Shown: positions 19,101 to 28,184, counted from the stretch's first letter. The stretch is DNA of 64,000 nucleotides from Mycolicibacterium hodleri (GCF_025822245.1 NZ_JACKTL010000041.1:1-64000), one strand, 5' to 3'. Notes: generated from the sequence alone by a model not told the origin. Program-made: numbers and translations.

Positions 19101-19537
19101 CCCTTCTTGACCTTCAGCACCTGCTTGCGCAGGCCGTCCGTCGCCGTCTCCATGCCGCCCTTCAGCGTGCGCTTGAGCAGGAAGCCCGGCATCGGGATCG
19201 ACAGGTCGATCGCCATGTCGAACCTGACCTTCGTCTTGTCTCCGTCGGGCGTCAGCGTGTAGCCGGCGTCCTGCGCCTTGAGCTGGCTCGACGACACCAG
19301 GGTCCACGTGACACTGCTGTCGGTCCAGGTGTATTCGATGACCTGCTTGTCGGTCAGGCCCGCGGCCTTCACCGTCATCTCCACCTGCTTGGGCCGCCCG
19401 TCCGGGTGGCTCTCGAGGATGACGGCCTTCTGGTACTGCGGCGACCACGTGGGCGTCGACTCGACGTCGGCGATGACGTCCAGAATTTCGCCGGGGGTTG
19501 CTTCGATGACCACTTCGCGGGAATCACTGGTTGTCAT
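19097..19537 (-). CDS. SRPBCC (START-like) ligand-binding protein
   Basis: A 146-residue protein of the polyketide-cyclase/START-like fold, comparable with the Rv0854/Rv0856/Rv0857 group near far in M. tuberculosis. The opening REVVIEATPGEILDVIADVESTPTWSP is typical, as is the C-terminal amphipathic helix. Members bind hydrophobic ligands in a deep cavity. ATG 19537 (MTTSDSREVV) is preferred over an upstream frame start. Its stop overlaps the racemase start, and the gene is divergent from zwf. Confidence 0.85.
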   Translation of the reverse strand: MTTSDSREVVIEATPGEILDVIADVESTPTWSPQYQKAVILESHPDGRPKQVEMTVKAAGLTDKQVIEYTWTDSSVTWTLVSSSQLKAQDAGYTLTPDGDKTKVRFDMAIDLSIPMPGFLLKRTLKGGMETATDGLRKQVLKVKKG

Positions 19538-19577
19538 GCCCGCGACCTTAACCAGCAGTGTCCTGCGCTGTTCACGT

Positions 19578-21104
19578 ATGGGTGGAAACATCGTCGCCGT
19601 GGCCACCCCGACACCAGAGATCCCGCAGTCCATCGCCTACCCGGCGACCGGTGCACGCCCCTACCGCCGGGACGAGGACGCCCTGCTCCCCCACGTCATC
19701 GTCCTCTTCGGCGCGACCGGCGACCTCGCCAAGCGCAAGCTGTTGCCGGGCATGGCGTATCTGGTCCAGTCCTCCCTGGCGCCCAAGATCCGGGTGGTCG
19801 GGACGTCGTTGGAGGAGCTGACCGACGACCAGTTTCGTGCCCTGACGAAGGAAGCCGTCGACGCGTTCGGCACCCACAAGCTCACCACGGAGCAGTGGGA
19901 CCACTTCGCCAGCCGCATCACCTACGTGCCCCAGGGCGCCGGACCGGAGGCCCTGGCCGCCGCCGTCGCCGCCGCAGAGGCGGAGCTCGGGCCGGAACCC
20001 CGTCGGCTGCACTACCTTTCGGTCCCACCCAAGGCTGCGCGTGCGGTCATCACGATGTTGAAGGACGCGAACCTGGTCGAGCGGTCCCGGGTGGTGATGG
20101 AGAAGCCGTTCGGCACCGACCTGGCCAGCGCCATCGAACTCAACGACTTCGTCCACGAAACGTTCCGCGAGCGGCAGATCTTCCGCATCGACCACTTCCT
20201 CGGCAAGGAAGCAGCCCAGAACATCCTGGCGTTCCGCTTCGCCAACGGGCTCTTCGAACCGATCTGGAACCGCAACTTCATCGACCACATCCAGATCGAC
20301 ATTCCCGAGACCCTCGGCCTGGACCAGCGCGCCAACTTCTACGAGAGCACCGGCGCCTACAAGGACATGGTGGTGACGCACCTGCTCCAGGTGATGGCGT
20401 TCGTGGTGATGGAGCCGCCGACGGCGCTGGAGCCACGCGCCATCAGCGAGGAGAAGAACAAGGTGTTCCGGTCGATGCTGCCGATTCGGACCACCGACGT
20501 GGTGCGCGGGCAGTACACCGGTTACCGCAACGAGAAGGGCGTGGCCCGCGACTCCGACACCGAGACGTTCATCGCACTGAAGGTCGGCATCGACAACTGG
20601 CGGTGGGCTGGGGTGCCGATCTACCTGCGCACCGGCAAGAAGATGGCCGAGGGCATGCGCATCATCTCGATCGCCTTCAAGGAGGCGCCACGCACCATGT
20701 TCCCCGCCGGCTCCGGGGTCGGTTCCCAGGGGCCCGACCACCTGACGTTCGACCTCGCCGACGCATCCAAGGTGTCGCTGTCGTTCTACGGCAAGCGGCC
20801 CGGCCCCGGGATGAAGCTCGACAAGATGTCGATGCAGTTCTCCACCCAGGAGACTGATTCGCTGGGCGACGTCCTCGAGGCCTACGAGCGGTTGATCCTC
20901 GACGCCATGCGCGGCGACCACACGCTGTTCACCACCGCCGAGGGCATCGAATCACTATGGGAGCGTTCGGAACAACTACTGCAGGACCCGCCGCCGGTGA
21001 AGTCGTACCAGCCGGGTACCTGGGGCCCGAACGCAATCCACCAGCTCATCGCGCCCAACGCGTGGCGGTTGCCGTTCGAGCGTGCGTGGCGCGAGAAGAA
21101 GTAG
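19578..21104 (+). CDS. zwf: Glucose-6-phosphate dehydrogenase
   Basis: A 508-residue enzyme that oxidises glucose 6-phosphate with NAD(P)+ at the entry of the pentose phosphate pathway. The coenzyme loop is VLFGATGDLAKRKLLPG and the substrate-binding, catalytic signature RIDHFLGKEAAQN is intact. The C-terminal half carries the expected IRTTDVVRGQY and LRTGKKMAEG segments. The first ATG, at 19578, is used; a GTG at 19596 is an alternative start. The small zinc-finger gene follows nine bases later in the same direction. Confidence 0.95.
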   Translation: MGGNIVAVATPTPEIPQSIAYPATGARPYRRDEDALLPHVIVLFGATGDLAKRKLLPGMAYLVQSSLAPKIRVVGTSLEELTDDQFRALTKEAVDAFGTHKLTTEQWDHFASRITYVPQGAGPEALAAAVAAAEAELGPEPRRLHYLSVPPKAARAVITMLKDANLVERSRVVMEKPFGTDLASAIELNDFVHETFRERQIFRIDHFLGKEAAQNILAFRFANGLFEPIWNRNFIDHIQIDIPETLGLDQRANFYESTGAYKDMVVTHLLQVMAFVVMEPPTALEPRAISEEKNKVFRSMLPIRTTDVVRGQYTGYRNEKGVARDSDTETFIALKVGIDNWRWAGVPIYLRTGKKMAEGMRIISIAFKEAPRTMFPAGSGVGSQGPDHLTFDLADASKVSLSFYGKRPGPGMKLDKMSMQFSTQETDSLGDVLEAYERLILDAMRGDHTLFTTAEGIESLWERSEQLLQDPPPVKSYQPGTWGPNAIHQLIAPNAWRLPFERAWREKK

Positions 21105-21113
21105 GGTGAGCCC

Positions 21114-21467
21114 ATGACCGATGCGGTGAATCCCACGATCCCTCCCAGCGGTACGGGCTGCGTCGAATGCACGGCCGTCGACGGATGGTGGGTGCACCTG
21201 CGCCGGTGCACCGCGTGCGGACACATCGGCTGCTGTGATGATTCGCTGGCCCGGCACGCGTCGGCGCATTGGCGCGAGACGGGCCACCCGATCATCCGGT
21301 CGTTCGAGCCGGGCGAGGACTGGTTCTGGAACTTCGACACCAATGAGTACTACGACGGGCCGGAACTGGCTCCGCCGGAGAGTCATCCGGTCGACCAGAC
21401 GGCACCCGGCCCCAGCGAGCGCGTCCCGGAGGACTGGATGATGCAGCTGCAGCGTCGTGGTGACTGA
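21114..21467 (+). CDS. UBP-type zinc-finger protein
   Basis: A 117-residue protein built around a UBP-type zinc finger, a fold best known from eukaryotic ubiquitin hydrolases. The ligands are visible as C-x2-C (GCVEC), a second C-x2-C (CTACG), a CC pair (IGCCDD) and His residues in RHASAHWRETGHP. Bacterial examples are short stand-alone domains of unknown function. There is no ubiquitin in mycobacteria; whether it reads a C-terminal tail such as that of Pup is untested. It sits between zwf and a cation transporter. Confidence 0.85.
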   Translation: MTDAVNPTIPPSGTGCVECTAVDGWWVHLRRCTACGHIGCCDDSLARHASAHWRETGHPIIRSFEPGEDWFWNFDTNEYYDGPELAPPESHPVDQTAPGPSERVPEDWMMQLQRRGD

Positions 21468-21473
21468 CCGCCG

Positions 21474-22418
21474 GTGGTGAAGGCCGAAGGCGACAGCACC
21501 CTTACCGTCGTCGTCGCGTTCGGCGCGAACCTCGTGGTCGCACTGGCGAAGTCGTTCGCCGCGGTGGTGTCCGGGTCGGCGTCGATGACGGCGGAAGCCG
21601 CGCACTCGTGGGCCGACACCGGCAACGAGGTGTTCCTCCTCATCGCCAATCGACGTAGTGTCCGCGAGCGCGACGACCGGCGACCGCTCGGGTACGGGCG
21701 CGAGGCGTACGTGTGGTCCCTGCTGGCCGCGGTCGGCCTCTTCGTCGTCGGTGCAGCCGTGTCGATCTGGCGGGGAGTCACCGAGCTCCTGCACGGTGAC
21801 GGCGCCGGTGAGGACTACCGGTTGGCCTATCTGGTGTTGGCGATCGCGTTCGTGCTGGAGGGCACGTCGTTGTTGCAGTCGCTGCGCCAATTGCGAAGGG
21901 ATGCACACACGTTCGAAAGCGACGTGCTGCAGTACGCCTTCGAGACGTCGGACCCCACGGTGCGGGCCGTCTTCGCCGAGGACAGCGCCGCGCTGGTCGG
22001 CATCGTCATCGCCTTCCTCGGCATCCTGTTGCATCAGGTCACCGGCGACGTCGTATGGGACGCGATCGGCTCCATGCTGGTCGGCGGCGTGCTGGGCGTG
22101 GTGGCCGTGATCCTGATCAACCGCAACAGGGTGTTCCTCACAGGCGAGGCCGGTCCGCCCCGGCTGCAGCAGGCGCTGCGCGACAAGCTGGCCAGCTTCC
22201 CCGAAGTCGCCTCCGTCCGGTTCCTGCGCCCCGAATTCATCGGGCCCAAGCAAATTTTCGTGATCGCAAGCGTCGACCTGGTCGGCGACGCCGTGGAGTC
22301 GTCGATCGCGCGTACGCTGCGCGAGCTCGAGCATCGGTTCGAAGACGACGTGCCCTACGTGGTGGAGGCCGTGCTCACCGTTTCCGAGCCCGACGACGCG
22401 GGTATCTCCGGTACGTGA
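21474..22418 (+). CDS. Cation diffusion facilitator transporter
   Basis: A 314-residue membrane protein of the CDF family, which exports Zn2+, Fe2+ or similar ions by proton antiport. Several hydrophobic helices occupy residues about 10-200. The metal site of the second helix is seen as AEAAHSWADTGNE (His and Asp). A soluble C-terminal domain (about 225-310) contains the alpha-beta segment SVRFLRPEFIGPKQIFVIASVDL. The start is GTG 21474, seven bases after the zinc-finger gene. Its stop overlaps the next start (GTGA). Confidence 0.85.
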   Translation: MVKAEGDSTLTVVVAFGANLVVALAKSFAAVVSGSASMTAEAAHSWADTGNEVFLLIANRRSVRERDDRRPLGYGREAYVWSLLAAVGLFVVGAAVSIWRGVTELLHGDGAGEDYRLAYLVLAIAFVLEGTSLLQSLRQLRRDAHTFESDVLQYAFETSDPTVRAVFAEDSAALVGIVIAFLGILLHQVTGDVVWDAIGSMLVGGVLGVVAVILINRNRVFLTGEAGPPRLQQALRDKLASFPEVASVRFLRPEFIGPKQIFVIASVDLVGDAVESSIARTLRELEHRFEDDVPYVVEAVLTVSEPDDAGISGT

Positions 22419-22561
22419 ACACAGAACCCCAGACCAGCGACTCCGATTCCGGCCCCGAAGCCGCCAAGGACGTCCAGAGTGACCCCGCCAAGGGCGCCGA
22501 GGACCGAACGGACTGGTCCGACGAGGGTGGCGCCACTCCGACGGGACCCGCCGACGACTAA
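22415..22561 (+). CDS. Small acidic protein of unknown function
   Basis: A 48-residue reading frame starts at GTG 22415, overlapping the transporter stop in a GTGA arrangement, and ends at TAA 22559-22561. It is rich in Asp, Glu, Ser and Gly (for example SDSDSGPEAAKD) with a Trp near the end, and looks disordered. Translational coupling is the main argument that it is real. Its stop overlaps the convergent oxidoreductase stop. Confidence 0.5.
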   Translation: MNTEPQTSDSDSGPEAAKDVQSDPAKGAEDRTDWSDEGGATPTGPADD

Positions 22562-24120
22562 CTGGCGTCGGCGAGTGCCTGCGCGGCGGCGTTGTATCCG
22601 GGGATGAAGGTGATTCCGGGACCGCCGTGGCAACCGGCGCTGCCGAGGTACAGCCCCTCGACCGGGATCGGCAGGTCGACGAAGCCGCGCGGCCCAGGCC
22701 GGTTGGGCCCCATCTGCTCCGGATGGATCAGGCCGTGACAGTAGTCCCCACCCGGTGCACCGAACATGGTCCCCATGTGGCGTGGTGTGAAGGTGGTGTG
22801 GCGGATGATCTTGGACTCGAAGTCGGGTGCGACGCGGGTGATCTTCTCGATGACTCGCCGACCCATCTCCCCCTTGAGGTCACCGTAGGACGCGTGTTCG
22901 TAGTCGAGCGGGAACCACATCGAGAACGCCGACATGGCGTGCTTGCCCTCGGGGGCCAAGCCGCTGTCGTGCACCGACGGGAATTGCATTGCGACGGCCG
23001 GGTCTGGGGGAACGATCCCGCGACGGCTGTCCTCCCACTGCCGCTGAAGTTCCTCGGGTGTGCTGAAAAGACCGATCGCCGACTGCATCTCGGGGTCGTT
23101 GAGTGTCTCGTACGGCGCCGCGAAGGTGGGCATGCCGTCGAGCGCAAAGTGCATCTGTAGGTAGCTGCCGCGGTGGTCGACGCGGGCGAAGCGGCTGCGG
23201 ACGTCCGGCGGCACGAGGTTCGAGTCGAGCAACGTGGTGATGGAGAGGTCGGGCGCGACGGCCGAGACCACGATGTGGGCGTCGACCGTCGACCCGTCCT
23301 CGAGACGGACGCCGGTCACCCGGCCGTCGACGACGACGATCTCCTCGACCTTGCTGCGCAGCCGGAGTTCGCCACCGTGCTCGTGAAGCCCGTCGACGAG
23401 ATGCGCCGTGAGAGCGCCAATTCCGCCGCGGAACTTCTTCATCAGCTTGGCGTTCTCGTCGGGCATGGCCAGTCCGAACGCCAGGGCCGCGGCACTGCCG
23501 GGGGTGGCGGGCCCGCGATAGGTGGTGTTGACGGCGAGGAACGACAGCATTCCGCGCAGGGCGCCGTGCTTCTCCGCGTCGGGAAGATAGCGGTCCAGCA
23601 CGTCGAGCACCGAGCCGAACAGCATGTCGCTGATCGCGGCGCGCTCGAATTCGTTCTCGGCACAGGCGAACATCTCGTCGATCGTTTTGGGGGCGACACC
23701 TGCGTCGAACCGCCCCAGGGCGCGGGTGGGTCCCTGGCTCCACGCCATCAGGCCCGCCATGCCGTTGACAGCCTCGGCGCCGTGCACGTCGTCGAGGTGG
23801 GTCAGTAGTTTGAGTGGGTCGGTGTAGTAGACGACGGGTTCGTCGCCGATGCCCCGCAGTGACACCGACATGACGTCGAGGTCGACGGTTGGCAGCGCGT
23901 CGAGGCCCAGTTCGTCGCTGACCTTCGCCGACGTCGGGAACTGCAGCGAGCCGGCGATCTCGAATCGATAGCCGTCGAAAAGCTCTACGGTGGAGGCCAT
24001 TCCACCGGCGTAACGCTTGGCGTCCAGGCACAGGGTGCGGACGCCGGCCTTCTGCAGAAGCACCGCCGCAGCCAGACCGTTGTGCCCCGCCCCGATGACC
24101 ACCGCGTCGAACTGCGCCAT
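22558..24120 (-). CDS. Phytoene-desaturase-like FAD oxidoreductase
   Basis: A 520-residue FAD-dependent oxidoreductase of the phytoene desaturase/retinol saturase type. The N-terminal dinucleotide fold is VVIGAGHNGLAAAVLLQKAGV, followed by a YAGGMAS motif. The C-terminal flavin motif is LYLGSAGCHGGPGITFIPGYNAA. Mycobacteria carry several such enzymes, not all carotenoid-related. The gene lies 54 bases downstream of a TetR gene on the same strand, and a near-perfect operator sits between them. The substrate is unknown. Confidence 0.87.
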   Translation of the reverse strand: MAQFDAVVIGAGHNGLAAAVLLQKAGVRTLCLDAKRYAGGMASTVELFDGYRFEIAGSLQFPTSAKVSDELGLDALPTVDLDVMSVSLRGIGDEPVVYYTDPLKLLTHLDDVHGAEAVNGMAGLMAWSQGPTRALGRFDAGVAPKTIDEMFACAENEFERAAISDMLFGSVLDVLDRYLPDAEKHGALRGMLSFLAVNTTYRGPATPGSAAALAFGLAMPDENAKLMKKFRGGIGALTAHLVDGLHEHGGELRLRSKVEEIVVVDGRVTGVRLEDGSTVDAHIVVSAVAPDLSITTLLDSNLVPPDVRSRFARVDHRGSYLQMHFALDGMPTFAAPYETLNDPEMQSAIGLFSTPEELQRQWEDSRRGIVPPDPAVAMQFPSVHDSGLAPEGKHAMSAFSMWFPLDYEHASYGDLKGEMGRRVIEKITRVAPDFESKIIRHTTFTPRHMGTMFGAPGGDYCHGLIHPEQMGPNRPGPRGFVDLPIPVEGLYLGSAGCHGGPGITFIPGYNAAAQALADAS

Positions 24121-24145
24121 CGTCCGAGGCTGACACGGCGGTGGT

Positions 24146-24167
24146 GTTTTGTCAATTATGACAAAAC
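24146..24167. promoter_or_regulatory. Palindromic operator between TetR gene and oxidoreductase gene
   Basis: Perfect 9-bp arms GTTTTGTCA and TGACAAAAC flank four bases. It lies 25-46 bases upstream of the oxidoreductase start and just below the TetR stop. Its symmetry and placement fit a TetR dimer site controlling the oxidoreductase. Its high A+T stands out from the surroundings. Confidence 0.75.
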
Positions 24168-24174
24168 ATCGGTA

Positions 24175-24777
24175 TCACTGTCCGCCGATGCCCGCCGCCA
24201 CGGTCTCGAGCGCCGTCCGGGACAGCCGCGCCAACTCCGGCAGCGACCGGTCCTCGCTCAGCATCCACACCTCCATCGCCCCGAACACCCCTGCGGCGAT
24301 GCAACGAGCGGTCACGGTGATCCGCAACCGGTCGTCGGTAGTGAGCGCCGGCTGCACGTCGCGCAGCAGATACTCCTCGACGGCCCCGGCGAAGTCGGAC
24401 TCCACCTGACGGATGTGCCGCACGATGCGGGCCGGATCCAGTTCACGGGTTCGCAACTCGGCGATCTTTGGCATCGCGGCGGTGTCGTACGGCGCCGCCA
24501 TCACCGCGGAATGCACTGCGTCGACCAGTGATTCAGCCGGCCCGCGACTGGCCAGCGCCGCCCGGAACCATTCGAGCCCGGCGTCGTAGTCGGCGAACAG
24601 CAGGTCGTGCTTGGAGGTGAAGTGGCGGTAGAAGGTGCGCAGCGAGACACCGGCGTCCGCGGCGATCTGCTCGGCGGAGGTGTCCTCCACCCCCTGCGCC
24701 AGGAACCTCACCAGCGCGGCTTGTCGCAGCGCCTCGCGAGTGCGTTCGCTGCGCGCGGTCTGCGCGGGTCGGACCAT
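24175..24777 (-). CDS. TetR-family transcriptional regulator
   Basis: A 200-residue TetR regulator. The N-terminal helix-turn-helix is visible as EALRQAALVRFLAQGVEDTSAEQ followed by GVSLRTFYRHFTSKHDLLFADY (about 12-58). The remainder is the helical ligand-binding and dimer domain. It probably represses the oxidoreductase encoded downstream through the palindrome at 24146-24167. No similar palindrome was noticed upstream of its own start, so autoregulation is not supported. Confidence 0.9.
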   Translation of the reverse strand: MVRPAQTARSERTREALRQAALVRFLAQGVEDTSAEQIAADAGVSLRTFYRHFTSKHDLLFADYDAGLEWFRAALASRGPAESLVDAVHSAVMAAPYDTAAMPKIAELRTRELDPARIVRHIRQVESDFAGAVEEYLLRDVQPALTTDDRLRITVTARCIAAGVFGAMEVWMLSEDRSLPELARLSRTALETVAAGIGGQ

Positions 24778-24890
24778 CTGGCTAAATTACCTCGACACCT
24801 TTGCGTGCTCCTCGGCGCGGCTTGCCACCACCACCGGTTGAAGTTGCCGTCAATTTTTGCTGGCTAACGCGCTTAGGCCACCTGGGCGCC

Positions 24891-24896
24891 TATCAT
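24891..24896 (+). promoter_or_regulatory. -10 element for a leaderless GAF-gene transcript
   Basis: TATCAT fits TANNNT and ends six bases before GTG 24903. It supports GTG 24903 as the true start rather than the upstream in-frame ATG at 24801. Confidence 0.5.
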
Positions 24897-24902
24897 CAAC
24901 GG

Positions 24903-25541
24903 GTGAGTGACCCGACACCGGAGGCGGACGTCGACGACGGCCGCTACCTCGACCGCGAGGCCGCCCGGCGATTGATCGCGGGCACCGTCTCGTTCAATCC
25001 CGTGGTCCGGGAGTTGATGGGTCGCATCACCGAGGACAACGGCGGGCTGGCTCGGCTACTGGGACTCGTCCTCGCCGACCCCGACCGGCTAACCGCGCTC
25101 GACAACGCGGGCCTCCTGGACGGTGCGCCACGGGTTGCCCTCGACCAGTTCGCGGAGCTCACCGCGGAGGCCCTGGGCGTGCCGTACGCCGCGGTGTCGA
25201 TCCTCGCCGAGGACAGGCAAATCCGCCTGGGTTGCAACGACCCCACCGTCGGCGACGACAGGTCGATCCCTCTGGAGGAGTCGATCTGCAAGTACGCCGT
25301 GGCCAGCGGCCAACCGTTGATCGTCGACGACATCACCCAACACCCGTTGTTGGCCGACCATCCCATGGCGCTCAGCGGAGCCATCCGCGCCTACGCCGCC
25401 TTCCCTCTGCACGACGACGGCGGCAACGCGGCCGGCACGCTGTGCGCGTGGGACGACCACCCGAGGCGGTGGACGGGCGGGCAAATTCAGATTCTCGAGG
25501 ATCTGACGGCGGCCGCGCGCGCAAAGGTGTTCGGCGCGTGA
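24903..25541 (+). CDS. GAF-domain sensor protein
   Basis: A 212-residue protein whose C-terminal two thirds is a GAF domain (about 75-205), with the pattern ALGVPYAAVSILAEDRQIRLG, the helix PLEESICKYAV, and SGAIRAYAAFPLHDDGGNAAGTLCAWD. The Cys in ESICKY is typical of this subfamily. No output domain is present, so it may act through a partner. It precedes the sugar transferase gene by 45 bases in the same direction, suggesting sensing linked to polysaccharide synthesis. Confidence 0.8.
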   Translation: MSDPTPEADVDDGRYLDREAARRLIAGTVSFNPVVRELMGRITEDNGGLARLLGLVLADPDRLTALDNAGLLDGAPRVALDQFAELTAEALGVPYAAVSILAEDRQIRLGCNDPTVGDDRSIPLEESICKYAVASGQPLIVDDITQHPLLADHPMALSGAIRAYAAFPLHDDGGNAAGTLCAWDDHPRRWTGGQIQILEDLTAAARAKVFGA

Positions 25542-25586
25542 AGCCATGACGCGAATGGGCAGCATCGGACGGGACCGGGGGGAACG

Positions 25587-27083
25587 ATGATCACACTGCA
25601 GGGCCGCACGTCGTCGTCACCGCCTGCGCCAAAGCACCCACGGGCCCAGCCCCGTCGACGACGGCGGAGCCTCAACGAGCTGGCGAGGACCGACCCGCTC
25701 AGCACGATCATCACGGTGACGATCGACGTGGTCGCCGGCTCGTCCGGCGTCGCCCTGGGCGCGTGGTGGGGTTTCTCCACTGAACCGACCAGCCCCCCGG
25801 TGTGGCTGTGCGCCCTCTACACCCCGCTGGTCGTCGCCACCCTGGCGTTCCGCAAGGCATACGCGCGCAGGCTGAACCGACGGTTCCTCGACGAGATCGG
25901 GCCCGTCCTCACCGCAACGGCGCTTGCGGCCATCTTGCTGCTCACCCTGATGGTGTTCGTCAACGCCCCCGGGCACATCGGCGGAGTGATCGCCAAGATG
26001 TGGGTGTGCGTCGTCGTCCTGATGCTGCTGTTCCGACTGATCCGCGCGGAATACCAACGGAGCCTGCGACGGCGCGACCTCCTGCTCTCCCCCGTCATCG
26101 TGGTGGGCAACGGGCGTGTCGCCTATCAGATCGTCGAACGGCTGCGCTCCAGCCCACAACACGGGCTGAAGGTCGTCGGGATGATGGACGCCGAACCGCC
26201 CTGGGCGGGAATGGATTCCGACGGAGTCACGCCCCCGGTTCCCTACCTCGGCTCACCCGACGACGTCGACCGGATCATCCGAGACACCGGTGCCGAGGGC
26301 ATCGTCATCGCGTTCTCCCTCACCCAGGACCAGCTCCTCACTCCCGTCGTGCGCATCGCCCACCGGCACGGACTTCGAGTATGGGTCGTGCCACGGATGT
26401 TCGACTCGGTCGGCGAGAACGTTCGGGTCGAGCACGTCGGCGGCCTGCCGTTGCTCGCCGTCCCCCACACGAATCCTCAAGGCTGGCAGTTCACCTTGGG
26501 CAAGCACGTCGGAGATCGCGTCATCGCCGCGGTGGGGCTGCTGCTGATCTCACCCGTTTTCTTGACGCTGATGCTCCTGGTGCGGCTCAGTTCGCCGGGA
26601 CCGATCCTGTTTCGGCAACCCCGCGTCGGGCGCGACGGGCAGGTGTTCGACTGCCTGAAGTTCCGGTCGATGCGCGCACCGCTGCCCACCGACGCCGACT
26701 TCGAAGTCGCGTCCGGCAGTGCGCCCGGTGGCGTCGAAGGTGTGGACCGACGCACGGCGATCGGCAAGATCATGCGCCGCACGTCGCTGGACGAGTTGCC
26801 CCAGCTGCTCAACGTCGTCAAGGGCGACATGAGCCTGGTGGGCCCGCGACCCGAGCGACCGGAGTTCGTCGCGCTGTTCGACGCGCAGATTCGCCGTTAC
26901 GGCGAGAGGCATCGGGTCAAGGCCGGCGTGACGGGGTGGGCGCAAGTCCACGGGCTGCGCGGCCAGACCTCGATCGCCGACCGCGCGGAATGGGACAACT
27001 ACTACATCGAGAACTGGTCGTGGGCACTCGACATGAAGATCCTGATGCTCACGGTGCTCGCCGTGATGCGCCGGGCGGAGTGA
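25587..27083 (+). CDS. Polyprenyl-phosphate sugar-1-phosphate transferase (exopolysaccharide initiating)
   Basis: A 498-residue enzyme of the WcaJ/WbaP type, which moves a sugar phosphate from a nucleotide sugar to a polyprenyl phosphate carrier in the membrane. Four or five membrane helices occupy about 35-150, a CoA-binding-like Rossmann region follows (VIVVGNGRVAYQIVERL), and one more helix lies near 315-335. The C-terminal catalytic domain shows FRQPRVGRDGQVFDCLKFRSMR, DELPQLLNVVKGDMSLVGPRPERPEF and VKAGVTGWAQV. No other glycosyltransferase is adjacent, so the product cannot be named. Confidence 0.9.
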   Translation: MITLQGRTSSSPPAPKHPRAQPRRRRRSLNELARTDPLSTIITVTIDVVAGSSGVALGAWWGFSTEPTSPPVWLCALYTPLVVATLAFRKAYARRLNRRFLDEIGPVLTATALAAILLLTLMVFVNAPGHIGGVIAKMWVCVVVLMLLFRLIRAEYQRSLRRRDLLLSPVIVVGNGRVAYQIVERLRSSPQHGLKVVGMMDAEPPWAGMDSDGVTPPVPYLGSPDDVDRIIRDTGAEGIVIAFSLTQDQLLTPVVRIAHRHGLRVWVVPRMFDSVGENVRVEHVGGLPLLAVPHTNPQGWQFTLGKHVGDRVIAAVGLLLISPVFLTLMLLVRLSSPGPILFRQPRVGRDGQVFDCLKFRSMRAPLPTDADFEVASGSAPGGVEGVDRRTAIGKIMRRTSLDELPQLLNVVKGDMSLVGPRPERPEFVALFDAQIRRYGERHRVKAGVTGWAQVHGLRGQTSIADRAEWDNYYIENWSWALDMKILMLTVLAVMRRAE

Positions 27084-27113
27084 GCCAGACCGCCCTTGCG
27101 GAGGTTGGCGCCG

Positions 27114-28184
27114 TCAGATCGCAAGCCGTGGCTGCGGTTTGCCCTTCTTCTCGGCGTACATCAACCCGTCGGCCTCGGTGACCAGTTGCTGCAGCGTCTT
27201 GGTGTCGTCCGCGGCGACATGCACCAGTCCGACGCTGACCGACAGGTGATACCGCCGATCCGCCGCCTCGTTGAGGGCGAGGAAGGACTCCAGCAACCGC
27301 GCCTTGAGCAGGTGTGAATCAGCGTCGGTCTCGGTGACGAGGACGCAGAATTCGTCACCGCCGGTTCGTGCCAGCACGTCGGCCGGAGCGAGCACCGATC
27401 GAAGCGTCCGGGCGACGTCGGCGATCAGCGCGTCACCCGCGTCGTGCCCTTCGTCGTCGTTGACCTGCTTGAGACCGTCGACGTCGAGGAACGCCAACAG
27501 ACATTCCTGGCCGCGGTCGCGGGCGGCGCTCAGAGCGGCCTGCCCTAGAGCGTTGAAACCCCGCAGATTGTGCAACCCGGTCAACTCGTCGGTCAGAGAC
27601 AGTCGACGAATCTCGGCGTTGGCCTGAGACAGCTCGGCCGTGCGGTCACGGACCCGCTGCTCCAATTCGGAGATCATCTGGACGTGGGCCATCGCGACCG
27701 AGGTCGAGTCGGCCAGTCCTTGCAGCAGCGCCACTTCCTGGGCCGACGGCAACCGTTCGCGGGCCCAGTAGGCCCCGATCGCGCCGACCGGCTCCAGGCG
27801 GCGGATCGGGACCATCACCAAACTCTTGACGAACGTCGTGCGGTAGGCGTCGTGTGGAATCCGGTCGTCTTCGTAGACGTCGGGGATCACCACGGCTTGC
27901 CGATGCAGCATCGCCCATCCGCCGATGCAGGATTCCATGGGAAACCTGCTGCCCTTCCACAGCCGAGCGACGGCGTCCTCGTCGACGTAGACGCACGTGC
28001 CATCGTCCCGCAACACGAAGGTGGCGCCGTCGCAACCGAGGATCTCGCGCGCCGCCGACCGCACGATGCGTTGGACGTCGGCCAACTCCTGGGCGAGGGA
28101 GAGTTCCTGGACCGCCACCAACAGTCGTTCCATGCCGTGGACGTAGTCGACGCTCGACGGATCCGAGGTGAGCGATCCGCCCAT
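27114..28184 (-). CDS. GAF-GGDEF diguanylate cyclase
   Basis: A 356-residue protein with an N-terminal GAF domain (about 20-165), a short coiled linker (RVRDRTAELSQANAEIRRL) and a C-terminal GGDEF domain (about 190-350). The active-site loop is intact as ARTGGDEFCVL and the start of the domain as LTDELTGLHNLRGFN. It should make cyclic di-GMP from GTP in response to a ligand of the GAF domain. No inhibitory-site RxxD was seen five residues before GGDEF. It converges on the sugar transferase gene. Confidence 0.93.
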   Translation of the reverse strand: MGGSLTSDPSSVDYVHGMERLLVAVQELSLAQELADVQRIVRSAAREILGCDGATFVLRDDGTCVYVDEDAVARLWKGSRFPMESCIGGWAMLHRQAVVIPDVYEDDRIPHDAYRTTFVKSLVMVPIRRLEPVGAIGAYWARERLPSAQEVALLQGLADSTSVAMAHVQMISELEQRVRDRTAELSQANAEIRRLSLTDELTGLHNLRGFNALGQAALSAARDRGQECLLAFLDVDGLKQVNDDEGHDAGDALIADVARTLRSVLAPADVLARTGGDEFCVLVTETDADSHLLKARLLESFLALNEAADRRYHLSVSVGLVHVAADDTKTLQQLVTEADGLMYAEKKGKPQPRLAI

